Origin: Verrucomicrobiia bacterium
Lineage (GTDB): Bacteria; Verrucomicrobiota; Verrucomicrobiia; Limisphaerales; CAIMTB01
Direction: 5' to 3'
DNA: 64,000 bases
NCBI GenBank assembly: GCA_019634625.1
Contig: JAHCBA010000029.1
Location: 1-64,000, forward strand
Shown in pieces: positions 37,015 through 45,458 of the stretch (positions are counted from its first letter, which is position 1; every line of letters starts with the position of its first letter). The position numbers were made by a program, and so were the translations under genes. Under the pieces are notes generated by a model. The model saw only the letters and a list, made by a program, of their open reading frames with translations. It did no database searches and was not told the DNA's origin.

Positions 37015-38037
37015 ATGGAGGGATTTCCCGGGACCGGACGTCCGCGGATCGCGGTGGTGGGCTGCGGTGCGTTGGGGAGTTACTACGGCGCATGCCTGGC
37101 GCGGAGCGGGCTGGATGTCCGGTTTTTGTTGCGGTCCGACTACGAGGCGGTGCGACGGGACGGAGTACGGATCGAATCAGCGCACGGGGGGAGTTTCACG
37201 GTACGGCCCGGGGTGGCGCGGGAGGCCGGAGAGATCGGGCCGTGCGACCTGGTGGTGATCGGGCTGAAAACCACGGCCAACGGGGAGCTGGGTCGCCTGG
37301 TGTCGCCGCTGGTGGGGCCGGGGACGGCGCTGCTGACGTTGCAGAATGGATTGGGCAACGAGGAGGCGCTGGCCCGGTTGTTCGGGGCGGAGCGGGTGCT
37401 GGGGGGGCTGTGTTTCGTCTGCCTGAACCGGACGGCGCCGGGGGTGGTGCGGCATCTGGCGCACGGGCGGATTGTGATGGGAGAGATGGGACGCGCGGCG
37501 ACGGAGCGGGCGGCGACGGTGGCGGGATGGTTTCGGGCGGGGGGTGTTCCCTGCGAGGTCACGGATCACCTGGAGGCGGCGCACTGGGAGAAGCTGGTGT
37601 GGAACATTCCATTCAACGGGCTGGGGGTGGCTGGCGCGGCGGGGTACGAGAGTGTCCTGGCGGGGCGGCGGATGGGAACGGGACCGCTGGGGGCGTGCCT
37701 GGCGACCGACGTGTTGCTGGCGGAGGCGCGGTGGCTGGCATTGGTGCGGGAATTGATGGAGGAGACCCTCCGGGCGGCGCGTGCGCAGGGGTTGGGCGTG
37801 CCGGAGTCGGCGGCCGGGGAACAGATCGAGAGGACGCGCCAGATGGGGGCTTATCGGGCTTCGACGCTGATCGACTTCGAGCGGGGACTGCCGCTGGAAC
37901 GGGAGAGCCTGTTTGGCGAACCCCTGCGACGGGCGCGGGCGCACGGGGTGGAGGCGCCGCGACTGGCGGCGTTGCACGCGCTGCTGGGGGAGTTGGAGCA
38001 GGAACGGACGCGGGCCGGGAAGGCTGTGGATCAGTAG
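37015..38037 (+). CDS. Ketopantoate reductase-like (ApbA/PanE) oxidoreductase
   Basis: A 340-residue protein with an N-terminal Rossmann motif IAVVGCGALGSYYGACLARSG and the family segment DLVVIGLKTTANGELGRLV. The middle motif LLTLQNGLGNEEALARLFG and the C-terminal stretch NGLGVAGAAGYESVL, EEQIERTRQMGAYRASTL-like region with DFERGLPLERE are typical of PanE. PanE reduces 2-dehydropantoate with NADPH for coenzyme A synthesis; several paralogues act on other 2-oxo acids, so the symbol is withheld. The ATG at 37015 is used because upstream ATG/GTG codons lie inside the terminator. The stop overlaps the end of the convergent glyoxalase gene by 7 bp. Confidence 0.85.
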   Translation: MEGFPGTGRPRIAVVGCGALGSYYGACLARSGLDVRFLLRSDYEAVRRDGVRIESAHGGSFTVRPGVAREAGEIGPCDLVVIGLKTTANGELGRLVSPLVGPGTALLTLQNGLGNEEALARLFGAERVLGGLCFVCLNRTAPGVVRHLAHGRIVMGEMGRAATERAATVAGWFRAGGVPCEVTDHLEAAHWEKLVWNIPFNGLGVAGAAGYESVLAGRRMGTGPLGACLATDVLLAEARWLALVRELMEETLRAARAQGLGVPESAAGEQIERTRQMGAYRASTLIDFERGLPLERESLFGEPLRRARAHGVEAPRLAALHALLGELEQERTRAGKAVDQ

Positions 38038-38435
38038 GTCGAATGGGGGCCGGGCGCGCGTTGGATCAGTTCGATCTCGTAGCCTTCGGGGGCGTCGATG
38101 AAGGCGAAGCCACTGCCGTCGGGTTTCATGTGGGGTCCGTCGGAGTACCGGATGCCGTGGGATTCGAGGTGACGGGCGAAGGCGTCGAGGCTGTCCACCT
38201 GGAACGCCAGGTGGGTGAGATCGGGTTGAACCTGGACGGGGCCGCTGTCGGGGAACGAGCAGAGTTCGACGGTTTCGTCGCTTTCGGGAGCCTTCAGGAA
38301 GACGAGTTCGGAGCCGCGGGGGGATTTGTGGCGGCGCACCTCCTCGAGGCCGAGGACGTCGCGGTAGAAGGCCACGGAACGGGCGAGGTCATTCACGCGG
38401 TAGCGGGTGTGGAGGAGTTTGAAGGCCAGACGCAT
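38031..38435 (-). CDS. Glyoxalase/VOC-family protein, lactoylglutathione lyase-like
   Basis: A 134-residue protein with two beta-alpha-beta-beta-beta modules. The first opens LHTRYRVNDLARSVAFYRDV, and the second reads LTHLAFQVDSLDAFARHLES and ends GFAFIDAPEGYEIELIQR. The His near the start (LLHTRYRV) and the Glu at YEIELIQ stand where GloA binds metal. Lactoylglutathione lyase detoxifies methylglyoxal; other VOC enzymes are possible. Its start lies 103 bp from the divergent lpxC-fabZ gene. Confidence 0.85.
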   Translation of the reverse strand: MRLAFKLLHTRYRVNDLARSVAFYRDVLGLEEVRRHKSPRGSELVFLKAPESDETVELCSFPDSGPVQVQPDLTHLAFQVDSLDAFARHLESHGIRYSDGPHMKPDGSGFAFIDAPEGYEIELIQRAPGPHSTY

Positions 38436-38538
38436 GGGGGGGAGGGTATCGGGATCGGGCCGGGAGGTCACGTGTTCGTCCTGGGGCGGGCCATGGCACA
38501 GCTTGCCAAAGGGTTGGGGGCTCCGTTTAATCCGTCCC

Positions 38539-39921
38539 GTGCCGCCACAGCAGACGTTGCGCCGCCCGATTGGGCTTTCCGGAGTGGGCCTGCACGGTGG
38601 GAACCGGGTCGAGATGACGTTCCTGCCGGCTGCGCCCAACACGGGGATACGGTTTCGGAGGGTGGATTTGGAAGGGCGCCCGGAGATCGAGGCGCGGGTG
38701 GATCATGTGGGGGACACGACGCGATCGACGACGTTGACCCGGGGCAGCGCGAAGGTGCACACGGTGGAGCATGTGCTGGCGGCGTTGAGCGGGGCGGGGG
38801 TGGACAATGCGGTGGTGGAACTCGACGCCGGGGAGCCGCCGATCGGGGACGGGAGTTCGCTGCCGTACCACCGGATGATCGAGGAGGCGGGGATTCTGCC
38901 GCAGAGCGAGCCGCGGGAACCGTACCGGCTGACGGAACCGATCGAGTTGGTGGCGGGGGACACGACGCTGGTGGCGTTGCCGCACGACCGGCTGAAGGTC
39001 ACCTGCACGAATGCGGACCGGAACGGGCGGTACACGCAGGTGTATTCGGTGGAGATCACGCCGGAGACATGGGCCCAGCAACTGGCTCCGGCGCGGACGT
39101 TCTGTTTTTTCGAGGAGATCGAGGCGTTGGTGAAGTCGGGTTTGATCAAGGGGGGCAGCCTCGAGAACGCGGTGGTGATCCGGGAGGACGCGGTGCTGAC
39201 CACCGAACCGTTGCGGTATCCGGACGAGTTTGTGCGGCACAAGATTCTGGACATCGTCGGGGATCTGGCGCTGACGGGGAGAGCGGTTCAGGCGCACATC
39301 GTGGCGGTGCGGCCGGGGCACGGGGCGAACTGCGAACTGGCCCGGCGGATCGTGGAGCAGATGCGGCGTCCGGACACGCTGCGTGGGGCGTTCACGCCGC
39401 CGCCGGCGCGGGTACGGACGCCGGCTGCGGCACCGGCTCCGGTGACGGCGGGGGCCGGGACCGATGGCGGGGTGGCGGTGGCGGTGGATCCGGTGGATTC
39501 GAGTGTGGATTACGTGATGCGGCTGCTGCCGCACCGGTATCCGTTTCTGATGGTGGACCGCGTGACGAAGGTGGAAGGGAACCGGATATGGGCGTTGAAG
39601 AACGTCACGATCAACGAGCCGTTTTTTGCGGGGCACTTTCCGGGGCATCCGATCATGCCCGGGGTGCTGCAACTGGAGGCCATCGCGCAGGTGGCCGGGA
39701 TCCTCATGCTTCGGCAGGCGGAGAACGTGGGCAAACTGGCGTACTTCATGTCGGCGGAGAGCGTGAAGTGGCGCCGGCCCGTGCGACCCGGGGATCAACT
39801 CGTCATCGATGTGGAGTTGACCAAGAGCCGTGGGAAGATCGGGCGTGCCCGCGGGGTGTGCACGGTCGAAGGCGAAGTGGTGAGCGAAGCCGAGGTGTTG
39901 TTCATGCTGACGGACGGTTGA
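38539..39921 (+). CDS. lpxC-fabZ: Bifunctional LpxC-FabZ: UDP-3-O-acyl-GlcNAc deacetylase and 3-hydroxyacyl-ACP dehydratase
   Basis: A 460-residue fusion. The LpxC half opens TLRRPIGLSGVGLHGG and carries the zinc ligands in HTVEHVLAAL and FVRHKILDIVGDLALTG plus the PGHGANCELA motif. The FabZ half, after a Pro/Ala linker, reads LLPHRYPFLMVDRV, FFAGHFPGHPIMPGVLQLEA and SVKWRRPVRPGDQL. LpxC commits UDP-GlcNAc to lipid A; FabZ makes the trans-2-enoyl-ACP step of fatty-acid elongation and supplies hydroxyacyl chains. The fusion is known in Bacteroidetes and PVC bacteria. No ATG is near the fold start, so the GTG at 38539 is chosen; a longer start is possible. The stop and the lpxA start share one base (TGATG). 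Confidence 0.93.
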   Translation: MPPQQTLRRPIGLSGVGLHGGNRVEMTFLPAAPNTGIRFRRVDLEGRPEIEARVDHVGDTTRSTTLTRGSAKVHTVEHVLAALSGAGVDNAVVELDAGEPPIGDGSSLPYHRMIEEAGILPQSEPREPYRLTEPIELVAGDTTLVALPHDRLKVTCTNADRNGRYTQVYSVEITPETWAQQLAPARTFCFFEEIEALVKSGLIKGGSLENAVVIREDAVLTTEPLRYPDEFVRHKILDIVGDLALTGRAVQAHIVAVRPGHGANCELARRIVEQMRRPDTLRGAFTPPPARVRTPAAAPAPVTAGAGTDGGVAVAVDPVDSSVDYVMRLLPHRYPFLMVDRVTKVEGNRIWALKNVTINEPFFAGHFPGHPIMPGVLQLEAIAQVAGILMLRQAENVGKLAYFMSAESVKWRRPVRPGDQLVIDVELTKSRGKIGRARGVCTVEGEVVSEAEVLFMLTDG

Positions 39922-40712
39922 TGCAAGTGGCGCCTCCAATGTCGCCGGTGATCCACCCCACCGCCGTGGTCCACCCGCAAGCGCGCCTCGGGGAACGTTG
40001 CGAGATCGGGCCCTACTGTGTGATCGGGCCGGAGGTGACCCTGGGCGCGGGGAACCGGCTGCACAGCCATGTGGTGATCGACGGGCATACCACGCTGGGG
40101 GAAGGGAACGAGGTGTATCCCTTTGCCACCCTCGGGCTGCGGACCCAGGACCTGAAGTGGCGGGGAGGGACGACGCGGACGGAGATCGGGGACGCCAACA
40201 CGATTCGGGAGGCGGTGACGATCCACAGTGCGACGGGGGACGGGGAGGCGACCCGGATTGGATCGCGGAATCACATTCTCGCGTACAGCCACATTGCCCA
40301 CAACGTGCGGATGGGGGATCACATCACCCTGTCGAGCGCCGGGTTGGCGGGGCATGTGCAGGTCGAGGACCGGGCGGTCATCGGGGGGCATTCGCTGGTG
40401 CACCAATTTTGCCGGATTGGAACCATGGCCATCATTGGCGGCTGCGCCAAGGTCGTGCAGGACATTCCCCCCTACATGCTCGCCGACGGCAATCCCGCCA
40501 GCATTCGCACCGTGAACAAGGTGGGGCTCGAGCGGAACGGGGTCTCCGAGGAGGCCACCCTCTGTCTGAAGCAGGCGTTCCGATGGCTGTTTCGTGAAAA
40601 CCTTTCGCTCTCGACGGCTCTGTCGCGCATCGAGAACGACCTTCCACCCCTGCCGGAACTGCGACATCTCGTGCAATTCATCCGCGCCAGCGATCGGGGC
40701 ATCAGCAAATGA
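39921..40712 (+). CDS. lpxA: UDP-N-acetylglucosamine acyltransferase
   Basis: A 263-residue left-handed beta-helix protein with hexapeptide repeats (IHPTAVVHPQARLGERCEIG). Residues around AYSHIAHNVRMGDH contain the catalytic histidine found in LpxA. The C-terminal helical part (KQAFRWLFRENLSLSTALSR) is normal. LpxA transfers a hydroxyacyl chain from ACP to UDP-GlcNAc, the first lipid A step, and precedes LpxC in the pathway. Translational coupling to lpxC-fabZ is expected from the overlap. Confidence 0.97.
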   Translation: MQVAPPMSPVIHPTAVVHPQARLGERCEIGPYCVIGPEVTLGAGNRLHSHVVIDGHTTLGEGNEVYPFATLGLRTQDLKWRGGTTRTEIGDANTIREAVTIHSATGDGEATRIGSRNHILAYSHIAHNVRMGDHITLSSAGLAGHVQVEDRAVIGGHSLVHQFCRIGTMAIIGGCAKVVQDIPPYMLADGNPASIRTVNKVGLERNGVSEEATLCLKQAFRWLFRENLSLSTALSRIENDLPPLPELRHLVQFIRASDRGISK

Positions 40713-40784
40713 CCTTCCCGATCCCGCGCCTCAACGGCGCATCGACGGCGCCCAACCCGAAACCGTAAGTCCGCATCATTGACC

Positions 40785-42086
40785 ATGAGTTCCCCATCCG
40801 AGCATTCGTCCGACCCCGGCGCCGGGGCCCTGTCCGGGCTTCGCCGCCGCACCGGCCGCGGGCGCACCTTCCGGCCGCGCCACCGGCTTTCGAAACCCAA
40901 GACGAGCGAGGGCGAAGCCGCCGAAGGCGCGCCGCCACCGATTCCGCCGGCCGCCGCGTCCGGTGTGTCCGCCCCCGAACCGGCCGTTCCAGTGCCACCC
41001 AGCGAGGGCTACGACTTTGGCGCTCCCGAGGACATGGGAGCGCCCGGCGAGCCGAACGCGCTGCCGGACGCGCTGCCGGACGATGCGGCGGTCCCCGTGG
41101 GGCCGGCGGAATCCGAGTGGTCCGAACCGGGGCCGGAGCCCGACGCTGGAATGCAGGAGGAGGACGGCTCGGGGCTGCCGCAGCCGCCGGAGCCGGTTCC
41201 GTTCCGTCAGGGCTCGCGAGCCGCGGTCCCGCCACCGCCACCCGAACCCGTCGGCCCGTTGCCGGGTACGGTCGAGGCCCTGGCCTATCGCCCGGCGACG
41301 CCGCGGTCGATCGAGCAGGCGGTGCTCGAGGTGAAGCGTGTGGTGGATGCCCTGCAGAAGGCGCTGACCGACATGGAGGAGGTCCTGGAACTGGTCGAGG
41401 ACGCCGAACAGCAGAAGGTCGCCGACGAACGCGAATTGCAGCGGTTGCAGGAACTCCTGCGGCAGATGACCCAGATCCGGGAACGGGTGGTTCCGCCGCC
41501 GGCGCCCCGGCCGCTGCCGCCCGCCCCGCTGGAACGTCGGCGCCGCGAATATCCGGAGGGGCCTTCCGGCTCCGGCCCGATGCGGTCGCCAGCGGGATCT
41601 GGCTACGAGGGTGGACCGGACGATTACGCGGGTGACCCACGACGTCGCGCCCGGATGCGCGGACGCGGGCGGGGACGCGGGCGTGTGCCGGCAGGGGGGG
41701 CAGGGTATGCCGACAGCGGTCCGGGCCTGGTGCGGCGCAGCGACAGCGGCGGGGAAAGAGCTACATCGTCCGGCGACGCAGGGTCGTCCGGAATGGTCCG
41801 GGGCGAGGATCGTGGGGAGCGAATGGAGCGTGGGGAGCGAATGGAGCGTGGGGACCGGATGGAGCGCGGGGACCGGATGGAGCGCGGGGACCGGATGGAG
41901 CGCGGGGAGCGCAGACCGCTGGAGCGGGGATCGGCAGGCCGGGAGCCATTGGACCACGGCCAGGCCGAGCGCGCGCCCGGGGAGCGTGTGGAACGCAGAC
42001 CGGTGGAGCGTGCCCAACCGGATCGAGCGCCTGTGGAGCGGGGGCCGGTTTCGGAGCCGCCCCCGTTGCCACCGACGCTGGACTGA
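40785..42086 (+). CDS. Disordered Pro-rich protein with central coiled coil and RG/MERGD repeats
   Basis: A 433-residue protein with no recognised family. The first 170 residues are Pro, Ala and Glu-rich. A charged helix at about 185-240 (VLEVKRVVDALQKALTDMEE and QQKVADERELQRLQELLRQM) predicts a coiled coil. After that come Arg/Gly-rich stretches (RRRARMRGRGRGRGRV) and five near-identical six-residue units of the type GDRMER, encoded by an 18-bp tandem repeat at 41814-41903. RG-rich tails often bind RNA, but this is inference. It lies 72 bp after lpxA on the same strand, without a recognised terminator between, so it may be co-transcribed. ATG at 40785 is chosen; a TTG lies two codons upstream. 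Confidence 0.72.
   Translation: MSSPSEHSSDPGAGALSGLRRRTGRGRTFRPRHRLSKPKTSEGEAAEGAPPPIPPAAASGVSAPEPAVPVPPSEGYDFGAPEDMGAPGEPNALPDALPDDAAVPVGPAESEWSEPGPEPDAGMQEEDGSGLPQPPEPVPFRQGSRAAVPPPPPEPVGPLPGTVEALAYRPATPRSIEQAVLEVKRVVDALQKALTDMEEVLELVEDAEQQKVADERELQRLQELLRQMTQIRERVVPPPAPRPLPPAPLERRRREYPEGPSGSGPMRSPAGSGYEGGPDDYAGDPRRRARMRGRGRGRGRVPAGGAGYADSGPGLVRRSDSGGERATSSGDAGSSGMVRGEDRGERMERGERMERGDRMERGDRMERGDRMERGERRPLERGSAGREPLDHGQAERAPGERVERRPVERAQPDRAPVERGPVSEPPPLPPTLD
41814..41903 (+). repeat. 18-bp tandem repeat inside the RG-rich gene
   Basis: Five units of GGGGACCGGATGGAGCGC or its close variant GGGGAGCGAATGGAGCGT run head to tail and keep frame, encoding GERMER or GDRMER. The high identity shows recent expansion. 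Confidence 0.85.
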
Positions 42087-42209
42087 AGACCGGCATTGCC
42101 ACGGGCTGCCGGAAGGCGGCCCGGATCGAGGCGGTGACCCGCCCGGAACCCTGTTGAGCCGTGGGTTCGAAGGCGTGACAGGATCTCATGGCGGGGTTAA
42201 GCAGGCGCC

Positions 42210-44570
42210 ATGCGCAGCGGGCCTGGCCCATGCATCCCGTTTCATCGGGCGATCTTGTGTGTCTTCGTGGCGGCCCTGCCCGGCGTGTGCGTTGCCTTCC
42301 CGGAAGGCCCCGCGACTCCCGGTTCGGCGTTGTACCGGGTCGAACGACATCGGGTGCCCCAGGCGCTGCCGGCACCCGTCCGAACGGCTTCGCCAGGAAC
42401 CCGGGCCGCGCCCGCCCCAACGCCCGTCCCTTCGGACTCCCGGCCAACCGTCCAGGTGCTGGACGGTCCCGAACTCCGGGGGAGGTTCGGACATTCGGTG
42501 GATGGGGCCGGGGACGTGAATGGCGACGGGTACGACGATGTGATCGTGTCGGCGTTCACCGCGCTGGATTGGGCGGGGCTGGTTCATGTGTACTACGGAG
42601 GACCCGACGGCGTGTCGGAAAGCCGGATCTGGCGGTACGCCTGCGAGGAGCCCCAGGCCAAGTTCGGACACCAGGTGGCGGGGTTGGGCGATGTCAACGG
42701 CGACGGCTATGACGACATCCTGATTGGCGCCCCCGATTTTCACCGGGAACCTGACATCAGCGGACGGGTGTTTGCATTCTATGGATCGGCGGAGGGCCTG
42801 CCCCCAAAGCCCTCCTGGGAGTATCGGACGCCCGTCGTGCAGGGGAACCTCGGCTTCAGCGTGGGCGCCGCGGGAGACGTCAATGGCGACGGATACGCCG
42901 ATGCGCTGGTGGGGGGCTACTACGACGTGGTTCCTCGACCGTCCGGGGCGCCCATGGTCCGTGGGTATGTGGGTCTGTTCTACGGTGGCCCGCAGGGTCT
43001 CGCTTCGGAGCCGGGCTGGGAGATTCGCGGCGACCGGAACATGACGCTGTTCGGGTATTCGGTCGCCGGGGCCGGAGACCTCAACGGGGATGGCTACGCC
43101 GACCTGGTGATCAGCGAGCCGCATGCCTCGGGGGCGCGGCAGAAGACCGGGCGCGTGTTTGTGTTCTACGGCTCCCCGGACGGACCCCGTCCGGACCCGG
43201 ACTGGACCATCGTGGGCGTTCAGGAAACGCAGGAGCTGGGGGTGTCGGTGAATGCGGCCGGCGATGTGAACGGGGACGGGTACGACGACCTGATCGTCGC
43301 CGCCAACCGCACCAGCAACGGTCAACGCGAGGAGGGCATGGTGCTGGTGTTCTTCGGTTCGCCGACCGGGCTCGGACTGGAACCCGACTGGCGATTCGAA
43401 TCCAACCAGGTCGAATTCCTGCTGGGCCACAGCGTGGCTCCGGCCGGGAGCGTCAATGGCGATCGTTACGGGGACATCGTGATCGGGGCCTTCTACGGGG
43501 AACAGGTCGAACCGAACGAAGGTGTCGCCATGGTGTTTCACGGATCGCGCTGGGGCCTGGGACGCCGCCCCGACTGGACCGGCCGCGGCATCCAACGCGA
43601 GTCGGGTTACGGTGCGACTGTCCGGTCGGCGGGCGACGTGAACGGCGACGGGTTTGCGGACATCGTCGTGGGACAACCCCGATACACCGGCAGTCTCGAG
43701 TATCAGGGGCGTGCCTTCCTATACTTCGGTTCCCGGGAGGGTCTGTCCGCTTCGAGCGGATGGCGGCCCCCGGGCGAACGGTTTGGATTCGAATTCCGCA
43801 GCGTGGTGGTGCCGTTTCCCGGCGTTGGCTGGACCTCGTTCCTGCTGCTGGCAACCGGCGCCGCGATTTTCGTGGTCACCCGCGGGTATTACCGGAGGCG
43901 CGAGAGGACCGCCCGGATGTTGCATGAGGTGCGGGAGTCCACCCTTCGCGCCGAACGCGACCGCGTGGCGCAGGATCTGCACGACCAGCTTGGCGCGCAC
44001 ATCACGGAGATCGCCCGCACCAGCGGCAATGCGCGACGCAGCCTGGACCAGACCCCGCTGGTCGAACGCAGCCTTCGCTCCATCGAGAAGACCGCCGGAG
44101 AACTGGTGGACAGCCTCGACCGGATCGTCTGGATCACCCAATCGCGCAACGACACCCTGGAACGGACGGTCGCCTACCTGCTCGACCGCATCGCCGAAAC
44201 CCTGGAGGCCGCCGACCTCGCCTGCGAACTCGATGTCCCTGTCAGGCTTCCCGACATCCCCATCGAGAGCGTGGTTCGGCGCGACATCCTGCTCGCCGTG
44301 CGGGAGGCCCTGCACAATGTGATCCGTCATGCCGGTGCCACCCGGGTGCGCGTCGCCGTCGCCATCGAAGCCCGCCGGCTCCGCATCCAGGTCGAGGATG
44401 ATGGCTGTGCGGAACCGCGGTACCCGGGCGAGGGCAGACGCCATTCGGGCAATGGCCTGGCCAACATGGAGGAGCGCATGCGCCGCCACGGCGGGAGCTG
44501 TACCGTCCGGTTCGAGGACCGCGGCACCTGCGTCGCCCTGGATCTGCCCCTGCCGGAGCCACTCCCATGA
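42210..44570 (+). CDS. Sensor histidine kinase with extracytoplasmic seven-bladed FG-GAP (integrin-alpha-like) propeller
   Basis: A 786-residue protein. A signal peptide or N-terminal anchor (ILCVFVAALPGVCVAFP) precedes seven FG-GAP repeats at about residues 90-530, each with a phrase like FGHSVDGAGDVNGDGYDD; most keep a D-x-N-x-D-G calcium-binding loop. A single membrane segment (FLLLATGAAIFVV) follows. The cytoplasmic kinase is of the NarL type: HisKA_3 with RDRVAQDLHDQLGAHI (His near 591) and a HATPase_c domain (REALHNVIRHAGA, GNGLANMEERMRRHGG). The response regulator gene overlaps its stop by 4 bp (ATGA), so the pair is a two-component system. Sensing of a calcium-dependent or polysaccharide/protein ligand is inferred from the propeller. 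The domain combination is unusual. Confidence 0.9.
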   Translation: MRSGPGPCIPFHRAILCVFVAALPGVCVAFPEGPATPGSALYRVERHRVPQALPAPVRTASPGTRAAPAPTPVPSDSRPTVQVLDGPELRGRFGHSVDGAGDVNGDGYDDVIVSAFTALDWAGLVHVYYGGPDGVSESRIWRYACEEPQAKFGHQVAGLGDVNGDGYDDILIGAPDFHREPDISGRVFAFYGSAEGLPPKPSWEYRTPVVQGNLGFSVGAAGDVNGDGYADALVGGYYDVVPRPSGAPMVRGYVGLFYGGPQGLASEPGWEIRGDRNMTLFGYSVAGAGDLNGDGYADLVISEPHASGARQKTGRVFVFYGSPDGPRPDPDWTIVGVQETQELGVSVNAAGDVNGDGYDDLIVAANRTSNGQREEGMVLVFFGSPTGLGLEPDWRFESNQVEFLLGHSVAPAGSVNGDRYGDIVIGAFYGEQVEPNEGVAMVFHGSRWGLGRRPDWTGRGIQRESGYGATVRSAGDVNGDGFADIVVGQPRYTGSLEYQGRAFLYFGSREGLSASSGWRPPGERFGFEFRSVVVPFPGVGWTSFLLLATGAAIFVVTRGYYRRRERTARMLHEVRESTLRAERDRVAQDLHDQLGAHITEIARTSGNARRSLDQTPLVERSLRSIEKTAGELVDSLDRIVWITQSRNDTLERTVAYLLDRIAETLEAADLACELDVPVRLPDIPIESVVRRDILLAVREALHNVIRHAGATRVRVAVAIEARRLRIQVEDDGCAEPRYPGEGRRHSGNGLANMEERMRRHGGSCTVRFEDRGTCVALDLPLPEPLP

Positions 44571-45274
44571 AAACTGAATTCCAGCCGGATATCCGTGTCG
44601 CGATCGTCGAGGACATCGCCGAGCTGCGCCGCAGCCTGAGCGAGCTGATCGGGACCGCCGCCGGCTATTGCCTGTGCGGCGCGTGGCCGGATGCCGAGAG
44701 CGCCCTGCGGGGAATTCCGTCCACCCAACCCGACGTCGTCCTCATGGACATCGAGTTGCCGGGGATGGACGGGGTGGAATGCGTGCGCCGGCTCAAGCCC
44801 ATGCTCCCGCAGGCGCGGATCATGATGCTCACCGTGTTCGGGGACCAGGAACCGCTCTTTCGCGCCCTCGAGGCCGGGGCCAGCGGCTACCTCATCAAGA
44901 AGGCGCCGCCCGAAAGACTGCTCGCCGCAATTCGGGAGCTGCATCAGGGCGATTCGCCCATGTCTCCGGCGGTCGCACGGTTTCTTGTGAACTGGTTCCA
45001 GGATCGGAACGCGACCGAGGCCGGCGCGACGCTTCCCCGCGTGTTGCCGCGGGAACCCGCGGCGGCCGTGCCCGACACGTACCTCACCGTTCGCGAGGAG
45101 GAGATCCTCAAGCTCATCGCCCGCGGGCAGCGGTACAAGGAGATCGCCGACGGGTTGGGGGTCTCGTTCGACACCGTCCGCACCCACGTGCGAAACATCT
45201 TCAAGAAACTCCACGTCAACTCGAAGGCCTCCGCCGTGCGACGCTACCGGGCCCTGGGCAACGGCGATGCCTGA
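44567..45274 (+). CDS. LuxR/NarL-type response regulator
   Basis: A 235-residue protein. The receiver domain begins RVAIVEDIAELRRSLSELIG, has the phospho-acceptor in VVLMDIELPGMDGVE and the Lys motif SGYLIKKAPPERL. The C-terminal DNA-binding domain reads LTVREEEILKLIARGQRYKE and FDTVRTHVRNIFKKLHVNSK. It is the partner of the overlapping kinase gene. Its targets are unknown; the next genes (secreted repeat proteins) are candidates. Confidence 0.96.
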   Translation: MKTEFQPDIRVAIVEDIAELRRSLSELIGTAAGYCLCGAWPDAESALRGIPSTQPDVVLMDIELPGMDGVECVRRLKPMLPQARIMMLTVFGDQEPLFRALEAGASGYLIKKAPPERLLAAIRELHQGDSPMSPAVARFLVNWFQDRNATEAGATLPRVLPREPAAAVPDTYLTVREEEILKLIARGQRYKEIADGLGVSFDTVRTHVRNIFKKLHVNSKASAVRRYRALGNGDA

Positions 45275-45326
45275 CGTGCGTTGCGGGGCGGTGCATCCCC
45301 GAGTTGTGGGTGAGGAGGCAGGGAAT

Positions 45327-45398
45327 CAGAGGGACGAGCTCCGCGAGTCCTCAATCCATTGCACCACTCCCCTGCGGCCTCGTGGAATCCGCCCTACG
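45327..45398 (-). repeat. REP-like palindrome, copy C (inverted)
   Basis: The element is reversed relative to copy A, with an outer arm GCATCCCCGAGTTGTGGGTGAG at 45293-45315 and the left core arm AGAGGGACGAGCTCCGCGAG. The core right arm (GGCCTCGTGGAATCCGCCCT) is worn. It occupies the gap between the response regulator gene and the next secreted protein. Confidence 0.8.
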
Positions 45399-45458
45399 CG
45401 ATTTCTACGTCATTTTTGCGCCTGACGACGAGGCCACCCCCTCCCGTATCGTCAGCCG

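Noticed and set aside
37092-40712. A 1206-residue plus-strand frame across panE, the glyoxalase and lpxC-fabZ
   Set aside because: Low-complexity Gly/Arg composition; it cuts across four well-supported genes in other frames.
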